From Anaspis maculata (Eukaryota > Arthropoda > Insecta > Coleoptera > Scraptiidae), in NCBI GenBank assembly GCA_949128115.1, contig OX421964.1, positions 51,190,601 to 51,254,600 of the forward strand: 64,000 nucleotides of DNA, in the 5' to 3' direction. The notes below the pieces were generated by a model. That model had not been told where the DNA came from and did no database searches. It saw nothing but the letters and a program-made list of their open reading frames with translations. Every line of letters starts with the position of its first letter. Within the stretch, counting starts at the first letter, position 1. This document shows, piece after piece, positions 24,120-34,834 of the stretch. Position numbers and translations under genes: made by a program.

Positions 24120-24760
24120 TATGACTCGCAGCAAGTCTGCACCTAAATGAGTATTTCGTGGGACTTAACGTACCGCAGGTCGAAGTTTGCACTGCAGTTT
24201 TTTTGAATACACGGAATGTAGGTACAAGTTTCACTTTGAAAAATCATCGCCGGGAAACCGAGACTGTGTCGCATTTGAAACTTGGTCTACACGACGACCA
24301 GTGCTTTCGATATCAGTTGAAATTTTCCGAAATAAGACGATCCCCAGCAGGAAAGCACGTCCGAGTTGGGTCCTGCACCAAACGCGGGTCGTCCTGGTCC
24401 GTCCCGGTCAAAACCCGACCTTCCGATCCTATCTTTCTAAATCTTTAGGATTTAGCGCGTTTCATGTCATAACACTTATTCAGAAGCATAGGTACCGAAT
24501 AAGTTTTTGTAAGAATGAATAAGAATATATACGTACAAGTAGAAATAAATTATAAGAATTTATTTTTTTGGTAGTACTACGTGCATTTCGATATTTGATC
24601 CATGCTGTATGAACTGGAGACGGTTCAAGCTATCCATTTATATTAAAATTAAAGTTCCTGATCGATGACAACAATGATAAAATGACTGTTGAATTTAGCG
24701 CGTTCACAATACTTCCCCTCCTCGTTGGGTGGTGGGTCAGGGAAGTAAAAGTTCAATATA
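24120..24760. repeat. Diverged copy of FB6 interior sequence
   Basis: AAGTCTGCACCTAAATGAGT near 24133 and CTCGTTGGGTGGTGGGTCAG near 24721 match, in inverted orientation, text at 38650-38690 and 38915-38935 within foldback FB6. No palindrome is intact here. Open frames on the plus strand near 24158-24522 have no recognisable domain. Confidence 0.6.
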
Positions 24761-25940
24761 GCGGCTCGAGAGTGATCGAAAGTGACATTTGACCTTGAAA
24801 TTCCAATTACTTGAACCAGACATGAGTGTGTTCCAAGTTTCAATGAAATCGGATCACTTTCTTTTTTCTTGAAAGTTCACCATGGCGGCACAAAATGATC
24901 AATATCTTTGGCAATTCACCTTCGATTTTCAAAACTCAAAAACGTTACTGAAGCTGAAACACCGATCTTCATAACTGTGATACTGGAATGCATGAAATTT
25001 TTTTTTGGGAAATCGCGCTCGTACTGAACTTTCGGCAATTTTACACTGTTCCATTGATCACTCTGTAACAACCTTATGAAACACTATTCGTATTTGACGT
25101 GATCAAGGCATGAAAACGAAAGATTGGGCTATCGAACACTGAAGACCGATATGAAATCTCTTACGGAAATCAAAAGTTATGATGATTTTAGGAATCGTCT
25201 GAATTTGCTTGTCCCCTAGATTCTTTTGATGTGTGTATTAAAGTGTTTCAATGTAGTCTCATGGTTTCATTGTAGTATAGGTGAAACGGCGAGAAACGGT
25301 GGATTGGTAAAAAGTAGTTCTGTTCAGGTCCTTCCTCACCATAATTTCAATGTGGAGAGGCAAGCAGCGATTTGCCGAATCCGAAAACTCAGGATGTTAA
25401 CCAGGACACAAAACTGTACAAAACAAGACTGCAAATTTTTGGCTCTCCGGCATAATTTTGTAAAGTAGGACCTACCCTCTACCTGGACTAACAAGTGAGT
25501 TGAAGTTCCAACATCGGGATCGTTCCAATAAAACTTTCATAGAATCGAATCGGTCTAAAGTGGACCAAAATAGACAAAATAAACAAAACAATCATTGGCT
25601 GAACAGAAAAAAAACACAAAAACATCAATGTGTGTTCGGATCCGGAAACAGTTCAAAACAATAATGTAACAATCACTCTGGTACAAGAAAAACAATCTCG
25701 ATGTACGGCTCCTCCACCAATTATGTAAGTGTGTGTCTTATTCTTGCATCGGGTCTCCTGCAATCTGCAAATCTCGTCACTTTAACTGCTCCGATGCTCA
25801 TACCCTCGCTGAAGACAAATTGATTGGGATTCTGATTACACTTATCTTTTATGTATGGTTTCTTGATCCATGGAGGAATAGATGAAATTATGATTGAAAA
25901 TTGAAAAACGGGTGTGATTTTTCAATCACACTTATCTTTT
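24761..25940. other. No gene seen
   Basis: This is AT-rich intergenic sequence. It has no supported coding, RNA or repeat boundary before the SINE pair. Confidence 0.4.
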
Positions 25941-26182
25941 TTTTAAAAGTTTCTTTTTGTTTTGTTTACGGGCGCATCAAGTGCATGCTTATTAGCGCCC
26001 TTTTATTCAGCGACTTCCTTCGTTTCACCCTTTTTCCCTTGACGTGACCGCTCGGTTAGTACACGCCCAAGTACTAGAGAGCACAATGCACAAAGAAAAA
26101 AGTCACCTGCCCCGGCGGGATTTGAACTCCGGATATCTGGGTTCGAAGCCAGCGACGGAGCCCAGCGAGCTACCGCCGGGAT
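25941..26182 (-). mobile_element. tRNA-derived SINE, older copy
   Basis: On the minus strand the head (26182-26108) has an A-box-like TAGCTCGCTGGG and a B-box-like AGTTCAAATCC, with terminal CCCGGCG and CGCCGGG able to pair. The anticodon arm does not fold into a normal 5-bp stem and 7-base loop, so this is not a working tRNA gene. A body of about 150 bp follows and ends in an A-rich stretch near 25941-25960. No target duplication could be fixed. Confidence 0.6.
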
Positions 26183-26248
26183 TTAAGCAAGTTTTGTTGG
26201 GACTGTTTTGTGTTGTTTGTCGTGTTTAGCCAGTTTGATGTCGTCCTT

Positions 26249-26596
26249 TTTTTTTAAATTCGTTTATTTAACGTGTCGGCCTATTTCCGCAACAAGGCCC
26301 AACACCGACACCGGTGAATGCTTTCCTCCACTATACTGGAAATTTTTCCGAACCCCTGTGTTCCAACACAAGGTAGGCCGGTAGGGATTTTTAACGACCA
26401 TCAACATCGCATGAGGTCGGCACCATCGTTCGTATTCTACGTGCTATGCGACACACAGCGCGTCTTGCATTTAGCAAGCATTCCAACTAAACCAAGAAGC
26501 TTGTTTTCGAGGCGAAAATCCGTCCCCGGCGGGGATCGAACCCGCGACTTCTGGAGTGGTAGTCGAACGCGCTAACCACCACACCACAAGCTCCTC
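26249..26596 (-). mobile_element. Complete tRNA-derived SINE with target duplication
   Basis: The minus-strand head near 26596-26520 contains an A-box-like TGTGGTGGTTAGCGC and a perfect B-box arm, GCGGGTTCGATCCCCGC. The acceptor ends do not pair, so it is a SINE head rather than a tRNA. The body ends in an A tail at 26249-26257, preceded by TTAAATAAACG. The 12-bp sequence GATGTCGTCCTT flanks both sides (26237-26248 and 26597-26608). Length is 348 bp. The clean target duplication suggests a relatively recent, LINE-driven insertion. Confidence 0.92.
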
Positions 26597-26608
26597 GATG
26601 TCGTCCTT

Positions 26609-27205
26609 GTTTTGTTTATTCTATCTATTTTGGCCGACTTCAGACCGACTGATTCAATGAAAGTCTTATCGGAACGAAGCCGATCGATGTTGAAACTTCA
26701 GCTCAATATGGATATTTCATTGCAATGACAAACACTCTCGTCAAAAGTATCTAAATTTCATGGCCAAATTGAGTTTACTATATAAATAACATGCAATATA
26801 GAACGTACCACTTTACCATTTTCCATTTGGGCATTATTTGTTTAGCAGCCCCCAACCAGCCAGTTCCAAAATGCAAAATGATACGCTTGAAACGCGGCCA
26901 TGAACATATTTTTCGCCACGCGGTTTGAACTACCCTCGACTTTTCATCATGTGTGGGACTTGGATGGTTTTTAGCGTGAGAAATACAGGACCTTTTCCTT
27001 CGACGATTATTTACGTCAGGTCAAGGATTTCGCTAGAATATGCAAAAAAAGAAAACCAATATCTATTCCATGTCATCGTCAAGGGTCGTTTTAGTTTCTA
27101 CTTTTTACCCAAGTTGTGCCAGTGGAACAACGAGCAGTTTTTTGTCGATTGTTGAGAAGATGCTTCTGATGATCTTCCTAAAAACTGATCCCCCTGGAAT
27201 AATGT
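26609..27205. other. No gene seen
   Basis: This is intergenic sequence between the SINE and the BEL/Pao element. An open frame at 26925-27155 has no recognisable feature. Confidence 0.4.
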
Positions 27206-27210
27206 CCACC
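27206..27210. other. BEL/Pao target site duplication, left
   Basis: CCACC directly abuts the LTR and is repeated at 34710-34714. A 5-bp duplication is usual for BEL/Pao integrases. Confidence 0.9.
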
Positions 27211-28175
27211 TGTTAGCGCGGTACACATAAAGACGGCAGCCTTCCGATGAAGGCTGCATTAAAAACAATAACTCTTGGATTAGGAAAGCAGCAAGCGACA
27301 GTCAGAAATAAAATTCACAACAACAATCAAAAACTTTAATGCAAAACAAAGAAAAAAACACAAACAGACAGAATTACAAAACAATAAAAAAAAAACAATG
27401 TGAATTAAATGAAATGAAAAATCCGAGTGGTTCTGATCGGGGGCAGATTCGCTGGCGCCGAGTGGCGTCCTGAAAACGAGACGAACTGCACTGAAGGTAT
27501 ACACCCCGGCAAACGGGAATAAACGGTAAATGGTAAAAACAATGGAAAATATGGAACTTACGGGATCTTATTCGGTGGCGGCGTCGTCCTGGCGGAGTCC
27601 GAAGGCGGCGTCGTGGTGGATGGCCGTTCTGGTGGTGGATTTCCTGGTGAAATGCACGAGTGCCCGTGTTCGTCACCAAAATGGCGGACGAACGACTCGA
27701 TCCCGTCCGAAACTGGAGCTTTGTGTGCGGCTGGCTGATCCAAGCCGCTCCCCGGTGAAAGCGGTGAAAACTGCCGCTTTCTGGACTTGGAGATGCTGCA
27801 GAGCTCCTCCAGGAGTCACTATCGGACGCGATGGGCCTTGGATGGGCTTCTGGTCGAGTACGAATGTACGCCGATGGCACGACAAGATGGCCGCGAGAAC
27901 GATGACCAAAAAAAGACGGCGTGGCTTCCCGCTCGACGTACGGAGATCAACGCCGCTTCGAACGAAGCGGCAAAGGCACGAGCGGAAAGAAAGCCGAAGA
28001 ATGCCGAAGACGGCCGAAGAAAGTGCTGGAGCTCGTTTACGCTTGCGCCTGACAGCCAAGTGCCAGGCACACCGAACAGGGGGTGAGGGGTGAGGACTTG
28101 GACGACACAGGGATATTTTGGGTTGCATACCCTCAATGCACACGAATGCAGTTTTCAATGAACGGGGCCGAGACA
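27211..28175 (-). repeat. 3' LTR of BEL/Pao element
   Basis: This 965-bp LTR reads TGTCTCGG...CGCTAACA in element orientation (minus strand). It matches the LTR at 33745-34709 over its whole length with no difference I could find by eye, and every translated frame across both is identical. The plus-strand and minus-strand open frames inside it (for example 27530-28093) occur identically in both LTRs and are not genes. Confidence 0.95.
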
Positions 28176-28187
28176 TACTCCCCACCA
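28176..28187 (-). promoter_or_regulatory. Polypurine tract
   Basis: In element orientation TGGTGGGGAGTA lies directly before the 3' LTR. This is the expected position of the plus-strand DNA primer. Identification is by position and purine content. Confidence 0.6.
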
Positions 28188-28294
28188 AAATACCACTCGG
28201 GGTATTTTCAAAGTTCAAAAATTAATGAAATCAAACATGATACAAAAAGAAAGAGCATAGTGAGAACAATGACGGAAGTGAAAACACAGAATGC

Positions 28295-31200
28295 TCACTG
28301 TCCTGAAGGGAGGGGACAAAGTTTGACCATTGGGCGTCGCAGAACGTCGCGTTGAGTACGGACATCTGCGACACGACAAATGCCATCTTTGCCGGGGAAG
28401 AGTTTTGAAATTCTGCCTAACCTCCACTTCAGAGGGGGAGCGTTTTCGTCCTTGATGAGGACTGAAGACCCCACATCTGCGGATTCAAGGTGACGTGACT
28501 TGTGCCACTTGCCGCGTTGGTACAGCGTGTGTAGATATTCGTCGCGCCAACGCGCCCAGAAACGCTGTTGCATGGATTGGACCAACTGCCATCGCGACAA
28601 CCTGCTGATCTTGAGGTGGGACAAATCTGGGTCAGGTGGGGCCGTTAACGGCTCGAGCGTCAAAAAATGACCAGGCGTCAATGGGCACAGATCATTTGGA
28701 TCCGAGCTCAGCTCCGAAAGTGGCCGTGAGTTGAGCAACGCTTCAACTTGGGTGACCAACGTGGTCAGCTCTTCAAAGGTGAGTATTTGATCACCTATCA
28801 CGCGAGATAGATGAGTTTTGACAGCTTTTATGCCGCTTTCCCACAGCCCGCCAAAGTGGGGACTGGAGGGAGGAATGAAGCGCCAAGTGATGGCTTCGGA
28901 TTCCGCGGCGAGTTGCATTGACATCGTCAATTGCCTATGAGCTCCGACAAAGTTTGTGCCATTGTCGCTATAGATGGTAGAGCAACGACCGCGCCGGGCA
29001 ATGAATCTGCGCAAGGCAGCGAGGAAAGCATCTGTTGAGAGATCGGAGGCAACCTCGACGTGCAATGCCTTGGTGGCGAAGCACACGAAAAGACAGATGT
29101 ACGCCTTCGTAGTTCTGACACCGCGAGCGCGTGACATGAGGATTGGAAAAGGGCCACCATAGTCGAGCCCGACGCAGCTAAAAGGTTTTAGCTGAGAAAT
29201 TCGCGCCGAGGGGAGGTCGCCCATGGTGGGAGAAAAAGTTTGCGGCTTAGTCCGGAAGCACCGGTAACACGATGCAAGATAGTGCCGTACCGCGCGTCGC
29301 GTGGACAATATCCAAAAATTTTGCTGCAGGAGATAGCAGGTATTGTTGAGTCCCGGGTGGCAATGTCGGGAATGAACTTGTCGAATGACGAGTCCTGTCA
29401 AGACGTGACGAGATGGAAGAAGAGCAGGGTGTCTGGTTGCAAATGGCAACTCATGACAATGCTTCAAACGTCCGCCGACGCGGAGAACATCGTCACGATC
29501 GAGAAAGGGTGAAAGTTTTCGAAAGGGTCTTGAACAGGGTTTGCCGTTGCGTAACGACGCGATTTCGACGGCAAATACCTTCTGCTGTACATGTTTGACA
29601 ATGTACAACAAGGCAAAATGGAGTTCTGTATCCGAGAGAGGTCCTGTGAACTTCTCATCGGACTTGCATTTGCAGAACCGATAGAAATAGGCGACAGCGC
29701 CCTGAATCTTCCGTAAGGAGGATATGCGCAAAAAGAGGTCGTCGATGTCAATCGGCGGCGGCTGTGGCACACGCACGACCAAAGCGAGCTTTCGCTCTTC
29801 AGACGCAATGTCTGGGGAGGACACGGAGAATTTGTCATCCGGCCATGTGTCATCCGCTGATGACAGAAAAGGTGGGCCAGACCACCAGAGGGAGCACGAA
29901 AGCATGTCTTCGGGAAACAATCTGCGCGAAGCTGGGTCGGCGGGATTGTCCGATGTTGAGACATGTCTCCAACACTGAGGCGGGACACGCTGTTGAATAT
30001 GCTCAACACGGTGAGCAACAAATGTTTTCCAGCGGTGCGAAGAGGAACGCAGCCAGCTGAGAACAACCGTAGAATCGGTCCACGCAAATATGGCATCGAA
30101 CTGTACGGTTCCTGCGAGCGCTGCAACGGTGAAGGCAACGAGATTGGAAAGTAGGACCGCTGCACACAATTCGAGACGGGGTACGGTCAGCAATTTGACT
30201 GGAGCCACCTTTGATTTGGCGGTTAGGAGACGAATGGTGGGAACACCATTTCGAAGGTAACGAACGTACAACACGCTCGCGTACCCAGATTCAGATGCGT
30301 CGCAAAAGGCGTGCAACTGGCACCTGTCTGCAGGCGACGGAAAAGTATGCCGTGGAATTTGCAACCGCGAAAGTTGCGATAGCTCGGATTGAAAACGCAA
30401 CCACTGCTGACATACGATGTCTGGAGGGGTGTCGTCCCAATCAAGGCCAAGTTTCCATAACCGTTGGATTAAATGTTTGGCGAAAAATGCAACAGGGCAC
30501 AGAAAGCCGAGCGGATCGTAAATCCGAGCCACCTCCGACAAGATGGACCGTTTTGTGCACGGTAGTTCATTTGGATGAACCGTGAATGAAAAGGTGTCTG
30601 TTGCCGCTTGCCACTGGAGGCCAAGAATTTTTACAGTATTGTCAGCAACGTCACTGAAAGTGGACGGCTGAGTTCGAACGTGATCAAGTGGTATGTCTTG
30701 CAGCACATCAGGGTGATAGCTTGCCCACTTGCGCAATTCAAAGCAACCCGATTGGAGCAGGTTGATTAGCTGCGTTTGTAATTCCCGTGCTGATTCCACG
30801 GAGTTCGCACCGCAAAGTAGATCGTCTACATACAAATTACGGCGAATTGCCTGCGAAGCCAATGGAAACTTCGAGGCGCTTTGTTCTGCCAAGTGAAGCA
30901 ACGTGCGAACCGCTAGAAACGGTGCCGAAGAAACACCATATGTAATGGTGTTCAATTGGTACGTTTCAATGGGTCGATCAGGGGAGAAACGAAAGCGAAT
31001 GAGTTGATACTTGCGATGTTCGGGCGAGATAAGTATCTGCCGATACATCTGACGGATGTCACAAGTAAAAACGATCGGCTCACACCGAAACTGCAGTAGC
31101 AAAGCTGCTATGTCCTGTTGTAACTTAGGACCGACGAGAAGCGTCTCGTTGAGAGATAAACGATTCGGCGCTTGCGCCGAAGCATCAAAAACGACGCGAA

Positions 31201-33643
31201 TTTTCGGCTTGTCGTCTTCGATCTTGACGATCGGATGATGAGGGATGTAATACGCCTCAGAATCTGGAGGTTCTGCGTCCAGCAAGGTCATGTGACCTAG
31301 GTCGAGGTAGTCGCGCATGAATGCTATGTACAGATCACGGAGTGTGTCCTGACGGACCAGGCGACGTTCGATAGCTAACCAACGGCGGTCAGCCATAGAC
31401 CTGCAATGTTCAAAGGTGGGGGACTCCCTTTTGAAGGGAAGCGAAACCCCAAAACGACCTGACGGACAACGGTAGACAGAGTCCCGGAAACAAATTTCTG
31501 CACGTTCATCATCTGGGGACAAACGTGTTTTGGACGATGGTGACGAGATTTCCTCTACTTCCCAAAATTTGTGCAGAGACTCGTCGATTCCAGTTGGAGT
31601 GCAGACCAAAAAGGAATGCAGAGGTTTTGACGGGGTTTGAAAGGGACCGAGAAGAGCCCAGCCAAAAATGGTGTTTATGGCAACAGGCTGTGACGGACCT
31701 GACGAGACGATTCCCTCTTTCACGACTGACGGATAAACGTCGGCGCCCAACAACACTTGAATGGGGCCTGGCTTGAACCATGTGGGATCCGCCAGATTCG
31801 ATAAGTTCAAGTGGAATTGATCCGGGTTCAAAGCGGTGTCTGGCAGGTTACCACAAATCCTGCGCAGGACAATTAACTCCAATTCAGGGATTGGGAGAGA
31901 CTCATCATCAGCCTTGACCTGGCAAGTGACTGTGCCACACGTCGAATTGGCGGGGGTGAGACCCAAGCCAAAAACGGGCACATTGTGATTTGATGGGGAT
32001 AGACCCAATTTGCGCACGCAGGAGTCCAAAATAAACGATGCCTGACTGGCAGGGTCTATGAGCGCACGGAGGCTTTGGTAGCCTCCCCACCGGTCACGAA
32101 CGTGAACGATTGCCGTGGCCAACAAAACATGAGCTGCCTTGAGGCTTGAGGCGAGATTCGTCACCGAATTCGCGACATTTTCTGGAAGACCAGGGGAAAC
32201 GATTTGCGGTAATTCAACTGGATTCGATAAAGAACTGGGTGACTCATGACCTGCAGTTCTATGTGGCTTGGGGAAGTGCAGCAAGGTGTGATGCCTTGCG
32301 TGGCACTGCCGACACGAATACGACGATGGACATTTTGGAGCGCCGTGATTGGTGCTCAAGCAGTTGAGACAGAGCCTTTTCTGTTTGACCGCCAAATATC
32401 TGTCATTTGGGGACATTGACAGAAAAGTCTTGCACGCGGTGACTCTATGACTTCTCGCCCCACAATGAGAACATGCTGACTCATGCGACGTCGCTGGGGC
32501 AGATGAAGTCTGAGACACCAACGTATGTGAGGCCCACGACTTGCGGCTGACCTCGGGCTTCACGGTAACGGTGTTTGCCCGTGTGGAGCGGGAGTTCGAT
32601 TGCGTTTTAGAATTTAAGGCAGTTGCCTCGAAAGCCTTGCATTGGTCGAGCACGAAAGACTTGACGTCTTCGTATTTGGGGAAGGGGGTGCCAGCTGACT
32701 GCACCTCGAAACGTTTTCGCGTCGACTCATCGAGTTTCTGGAGCAGCATGCTCGACAGGGTGAAATCCCACAGGTCGATATGCGGATACTGCTCGAGCGC
32801 CACTAAATTTTCGTTGAACGTGTTCACAAGATGGCGAAGCGCTTGCGCGGAGTCAGATGTGACGGAGGAGGCGTTCATCATCGACTGCCAGTAAAAAGTG
32901 ACTAGCACGCGGTCGTTCTGGTATCTCTCAACCAACGAGTCGAACGCAATTATGTAATTATCTCCCGTCAATGGCAGGTGTTTAACCATTGAGAGAGGTT
33001 CACCAGATAAAGACGAGATCAGATACTGAAACCGTTCAATATCTGAGAGAGACTGGTTTCTGTGTATTAACGCCGTGAATAGATCATAGTATGGTGGCCA
33101 TGATTTTAACTTTCCGTCGAACAACGGCAACGCGATTTTTGGCAATCGGACATTGCTCCGGCCTGTCTCGAACCAAGTTTGCGAGGCTTGGCGAGAGAGC
33201 GAGGAAGTCGGCTCTGAATTCGCAAACGAGGCTTTTACCGCAGCAAGTTTGCCATACAAGCTGTCTGCCCGGAGTGTACGTTCAAGAAATGTAGCCTTCT
33301 GCTCCTCGGAGGCACTGGGGAGAGGGGCAGTGTTGACCGTGCTCTTGAAACCGTTGTAAATTTCCGCCGCAATGTCAAACGTGGCTAAAAATGCCGGTTG
33401 GAGGCTTGGCTCGGTGGTAGCTGTGACGCCTTGTTCCAGAAGGGGCTCAAGGCGCGCAATAGCTATCGCGATGGACGATAAAGTTGCGTCCATTGTGTAC
33501 GACACAAAGAAAAAATGAAAAACAACGCAACTGACCCTTAGGTTGGCGTACCTGAATGGCGAACCCAACCCAGGTGAAAAAGTGCGAATGAGACGGGCGA
33601 AAAACGAATTGATCAACACGCTGGACCAACGCACAAGTGTCAC
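28295..33643 (-). CDS. Gag-Pol polyprotein of BEL/Pao retrotransposon
   Basis: The frame has 1782 codons. Met51 (33493), starting MDATLSSIAIAIARLE, is the likelier start, because the first 50 residues look like translated leader. Domains in order, numbered from 33643: Gag-like DUF1759 region about 165-340; Cys/His knuckles 391-451 (CSHCGARSH, CLNCLSTNHGAPKC, CRQCHARHH); aspartic protease of the DUF1758 type about 503-665 with ALIDPASQ at 527-534; reverse transcriptase about 800-960 with CDIRQMYRQI at 861-870 and YVDD at 938-941; RNase H region about 1105-1240 with FCDAS at 1113; integrase zinc finger HSRHCH...CYRC at 1424-1462; integrase core with D1494, D1560 and E1602 of the DDE triad; C-terminal DUF5641-like tail. 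No stop or frameshift is present. The protease Asp is followed by Pro-Ala instead of the common Ser/Thr-Gly. The product would act in virus-like particles and the nucleus. Confidence 0.95.
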   Translation of the reverse strand: MTLVRWSSVLINSFFARLIRTFSPGLGSPFRYANLRVSCVVFHFFFVSYTMDATLSSIAIAIARLEPLLEQGVTATTEPSLQPAFLATFDIAAEIYNGFKSTVNTAPLPSASEEQKATFLERTLRADSLYGKLAAVKASFANSEPTSSLSRQASQTWFETGRSNVRLPKIALPLFDGKLKSWPPYYDLFTALIHRNQSLSDIERFQYLISSLSGEPLSMVKHLPLTGDNYIIAFDSLVERYQNDRVLVTFYWQSMMNASSVTSDSAQALRHLVNTFNENLVALEQYPHIDLWDFTLSSMLLQKLDESTRKRFEVQSAGTPFPKYEDVKSFVLDQCKAFEATALNSKTQSNSRSTRANTVTVKPEVSRKSWASHTLVSQTSSAPATSHESACSHCGARSHRVTACKTFLSMSPNDRYLAVKQKRLCLNCLSTNHGAPKCPSSYSCRQCHARHHTLLHFPKPHRTAGHESPSSLSNPVELPQIVSPGLPENVANSVTNLASSLKAAHVLLATAIVHVRDRWGGYQSLRALIDPASQASFILDSCVRKLGLSPSNHNVPVFGLGLTPANSTCGTVTCQVKADDESLPIPELELIVLRRICGNLPDTALNPDQFHLNLSNLADPTWFKPGPIQVLLGADVYPSVVKEGIVSSGPSQPVAINTIFGWALLGPFQTPSKPLHSFLVCTPTGIDESLHKFWEVEEISSPSSKTRLSPDDERAEICFRDSVYRCPSGRFGVSLPFKRESPTFEHCRSMADRRWLAIERRLVRQDTLRDLYIAFMRDYLDLGHMTLLDAEPPDSEAYYIPHHPIVKIEDDKPKIRVVFDASAQAPNRLSLNETLLVGPKLQQDIAALLLQFRCEPIVFTCDIRQMYRQILISPEHRKYQLIRFRFSPDRPIETYQLNTITYGVSSAPFLAVRTLLHLAEQSASKFPLASQAIRRNLYVDDLLCGANSVESARELQTQLINLLQSGCFELRKWASYHPDVLQDIPLDHVRTQPSTFSDVADNTVKILGLQWQAATDTFSFTVHPNELPCTKRSILSEVARIYDPLGFLCPVAFFAKHLIQRLWKLGLDWDDTPPDIVCQQWLRFQSELSQLSRLQIPRHTFPSPADRCQLHAFCDASESGYASVLYVRYLRNGVPTIRLLTAKSKVAPVKLLTVPRLELCAAVLLSNLVAFTVAALAGTVQFDAIFAWTDSTVVLSWLRSSSHRWKTFVAHRVEHIQQRVPPQCWRHVSTSDNPADPASRRLFPEDMLSCSLWWSGPPFLSSADDTWPDDKFSVSSPDIASEERKLALVVRVPQPPPIDIDDLFLRISSLRKIQGAVAYFYRFCKCKSDEKFTGPLSDTELHFALLYIVKHVQQKVFAVEIASLRNGKPCSRPFRKLSPFLDRDDVLRVGGRLKHCHELPFATRHPALLPSRHVLTGLVIRQVHSRHCHPGLNNTCYLLQQNFWILSTRRAVRHYLASCYRCFRTKPQTFSPTMGDLPSARISQLKPFSCVGLDYGGPFPILMSRARGVRTTKAYICLFVCFATKALHVEVASDLSTDAFLAALRRFIARRGRCSTIYSDNGTNFVGAHRQLTMSMQLAAESEAITWRFIPPSSPHFGGLWESGIKAVKTHLSRVIGDQILTFEELTTLVTQVEALLNSRPLSELSSDPNDLCPLTPGHFLTLEPLTAPPDPDLSHLKISRLSRWQLVQSMQQRFWARWRDEYLHTLYQRGKWHKSRHLESADVGSSVLIKDENAPPLKWRLGRISKLFPGKDGICRVADVRTQRDVLRRPMVKLCPLPSGQ

Positions 33644-33718
33644 GTGGGTTTGACCCGTGACTTTAAAGTTTCAATAGTGAGTTGAATTAAATTCCTGACT
33701 GTACCATGCTTAGCCTGT

Positions 33719-33737
33719 ATCCGGCTACGAAGGACCA
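33719..33737 (-). promoter_or_regulatory. tRNA primer binding site
   Basis: Seven bases inside the 5' LTR, the minus strand reads TGGTCCTTCGTAGCCGGAT. TGG pairs with the CCA end of a tRNA. The rest best fits the 3' end of tRNA-Tyr as I recall it, with one extra T after TCCTTCG. The tRNA identity is from memory and less certain than the site. Confidence 0.7.
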
Positions 33738-33744
33738 ATTTATA

Positions 33745-34709
33745 TGTTAGCGCGGTACACATAAAGACGGCAGCCTTCCGATGAAGGCTGCATTAAAAAC
33801 AATAACTCTTGGATTAGGAAAGCAGCAAGCGACAGTCAGAAATAAAATTCACAACAACAATCAAAAACTTTAATGCAAAACAAAGAAAAAAACACAAACA
33901 GACAGAATTACAAAACAATAAAAAAAAAACAATGTGAATTAAATGAAATGAAAAATCCGAGTGGTTCTGATCGGGGGCAGATTCGCTGGCGCCGAGTGGC
34001 GTCCTGAAAACGAGACGAACTGCACTGAAGGTATACACCCCGGCAAACGGGAATAAACGGTAAATGGTAAAAACAATGGAAAATATGGAACTTACGGGAT
34101 CTTATTCGGTGGCGGCGTCGTCCTGGCGGAGTCCGAAGGCGGCGTCGTGGTGGATGGCCGTTCTGGTGGTGGATTTCCTGGTGAAATGCACGAGTGCCCG
34201 TGTTCGTCACCAAAATGGCGGACGAACGACTCGATCCCGTCCGAAACTGGAGCTTTGTGTGCGGCTGGCTGATCCAAGCCGCTCCCCGGTGAAAGCGGTG
34301 AAAACTGCCGCTTTCTGGACTTGGAGATGCTGCAGAGCTCCTCCAGGAGTCACTATCGGACGCGATGGGCCTTGGATGGGCTTCTGGTCGAGTACGAATG
34401 TACGCCGATGGCACGACAAGATGGCCGCGAGAACGATGACCAAAAAAAGACGGCGTGGCTTCCCGCTCGACGTACGGAGATCAACGCCGCTTCGAACGAA
34501 GCGGCAAAGGCACGAGCGGAAAGAAAGCCGAAGAATGCCGAAGACGGCCGAAGAAAGTGCTGGAGCTCGTTTACGCTTGCGCCTGACAGCCAAGTGCCAG
34601 GCACACCGAACAGGGGGTGAGGGGTGAGGACTTGGACGACACAGGGATATTTTGGGTTGCATACCCTCAATGCACACGAATGCAGTTTTCAATGAACGGG
34701 GCCGAGACA
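33745..34709 (-). repeat. 5' LTR of BEL/Pao element
   Basis: This is the second 965-bp LTR and lies upstream in element orientation, so it should hold the active promoter. It starts with TGTCTCGG at 34709 and ends with CGCTAACA at 33745. It is followed outward by the target duplication CCACC (34710-34714). Confidence 0.95.
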
Positions 34710-34834
34710 CCACCTTTTCCATATTAATCAAATAACGGCTCCCAGCCTACAGTACAAATTTTTATCTAATTGGCCTTAAACAAGACATTTCTTTTTCAAA
34801 TGTTTCATTCATGTTCAGACAGGAACAAAATTGA

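Larger units (their letters stand above)
27211..34709 (-). mobile_element. Complete BEL/Pao LTR retrotransposon
   Basis: This 7499-bp element has two equal 965-bp LTRs with TG...CA ends, a 5-bp CCACC target duplication, a primer binding site, a purine-rich tract and one uninterrupted Gag-Pol frame on the minus strand. All parts needed for autonomous retrotransposition are visible. LTRs are identical when made, so their identity here means a very recent insertion. No envelope gene is present: only 119 bases separate the pol stop from the 3' LTR. Confidence 0.95.

Noticed and set aside
26108..26182. tRNA gene on the minus strand
   Set aside because: Box A and box B are present but the anticodon arm does not form a standard stem and loop. 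A body and A-rich tail follow, so it is a SINE head.
26520..26596. tRNA gene on the minus strand
   Set aside because: The T arm is perfect but the acceptor ends do not pair, and a SINE body with a target duplication surrounds it.
27530..28093. 187-codon plus-strand frame, and 168- and 181-codon minus-strand frames in the same stretch
   Set aside because: All lie inside the BEL/Pao LTR and recur identically in the other LTR at 34064-34627. They follow from GC-rich LTR sequence, not from a gene.
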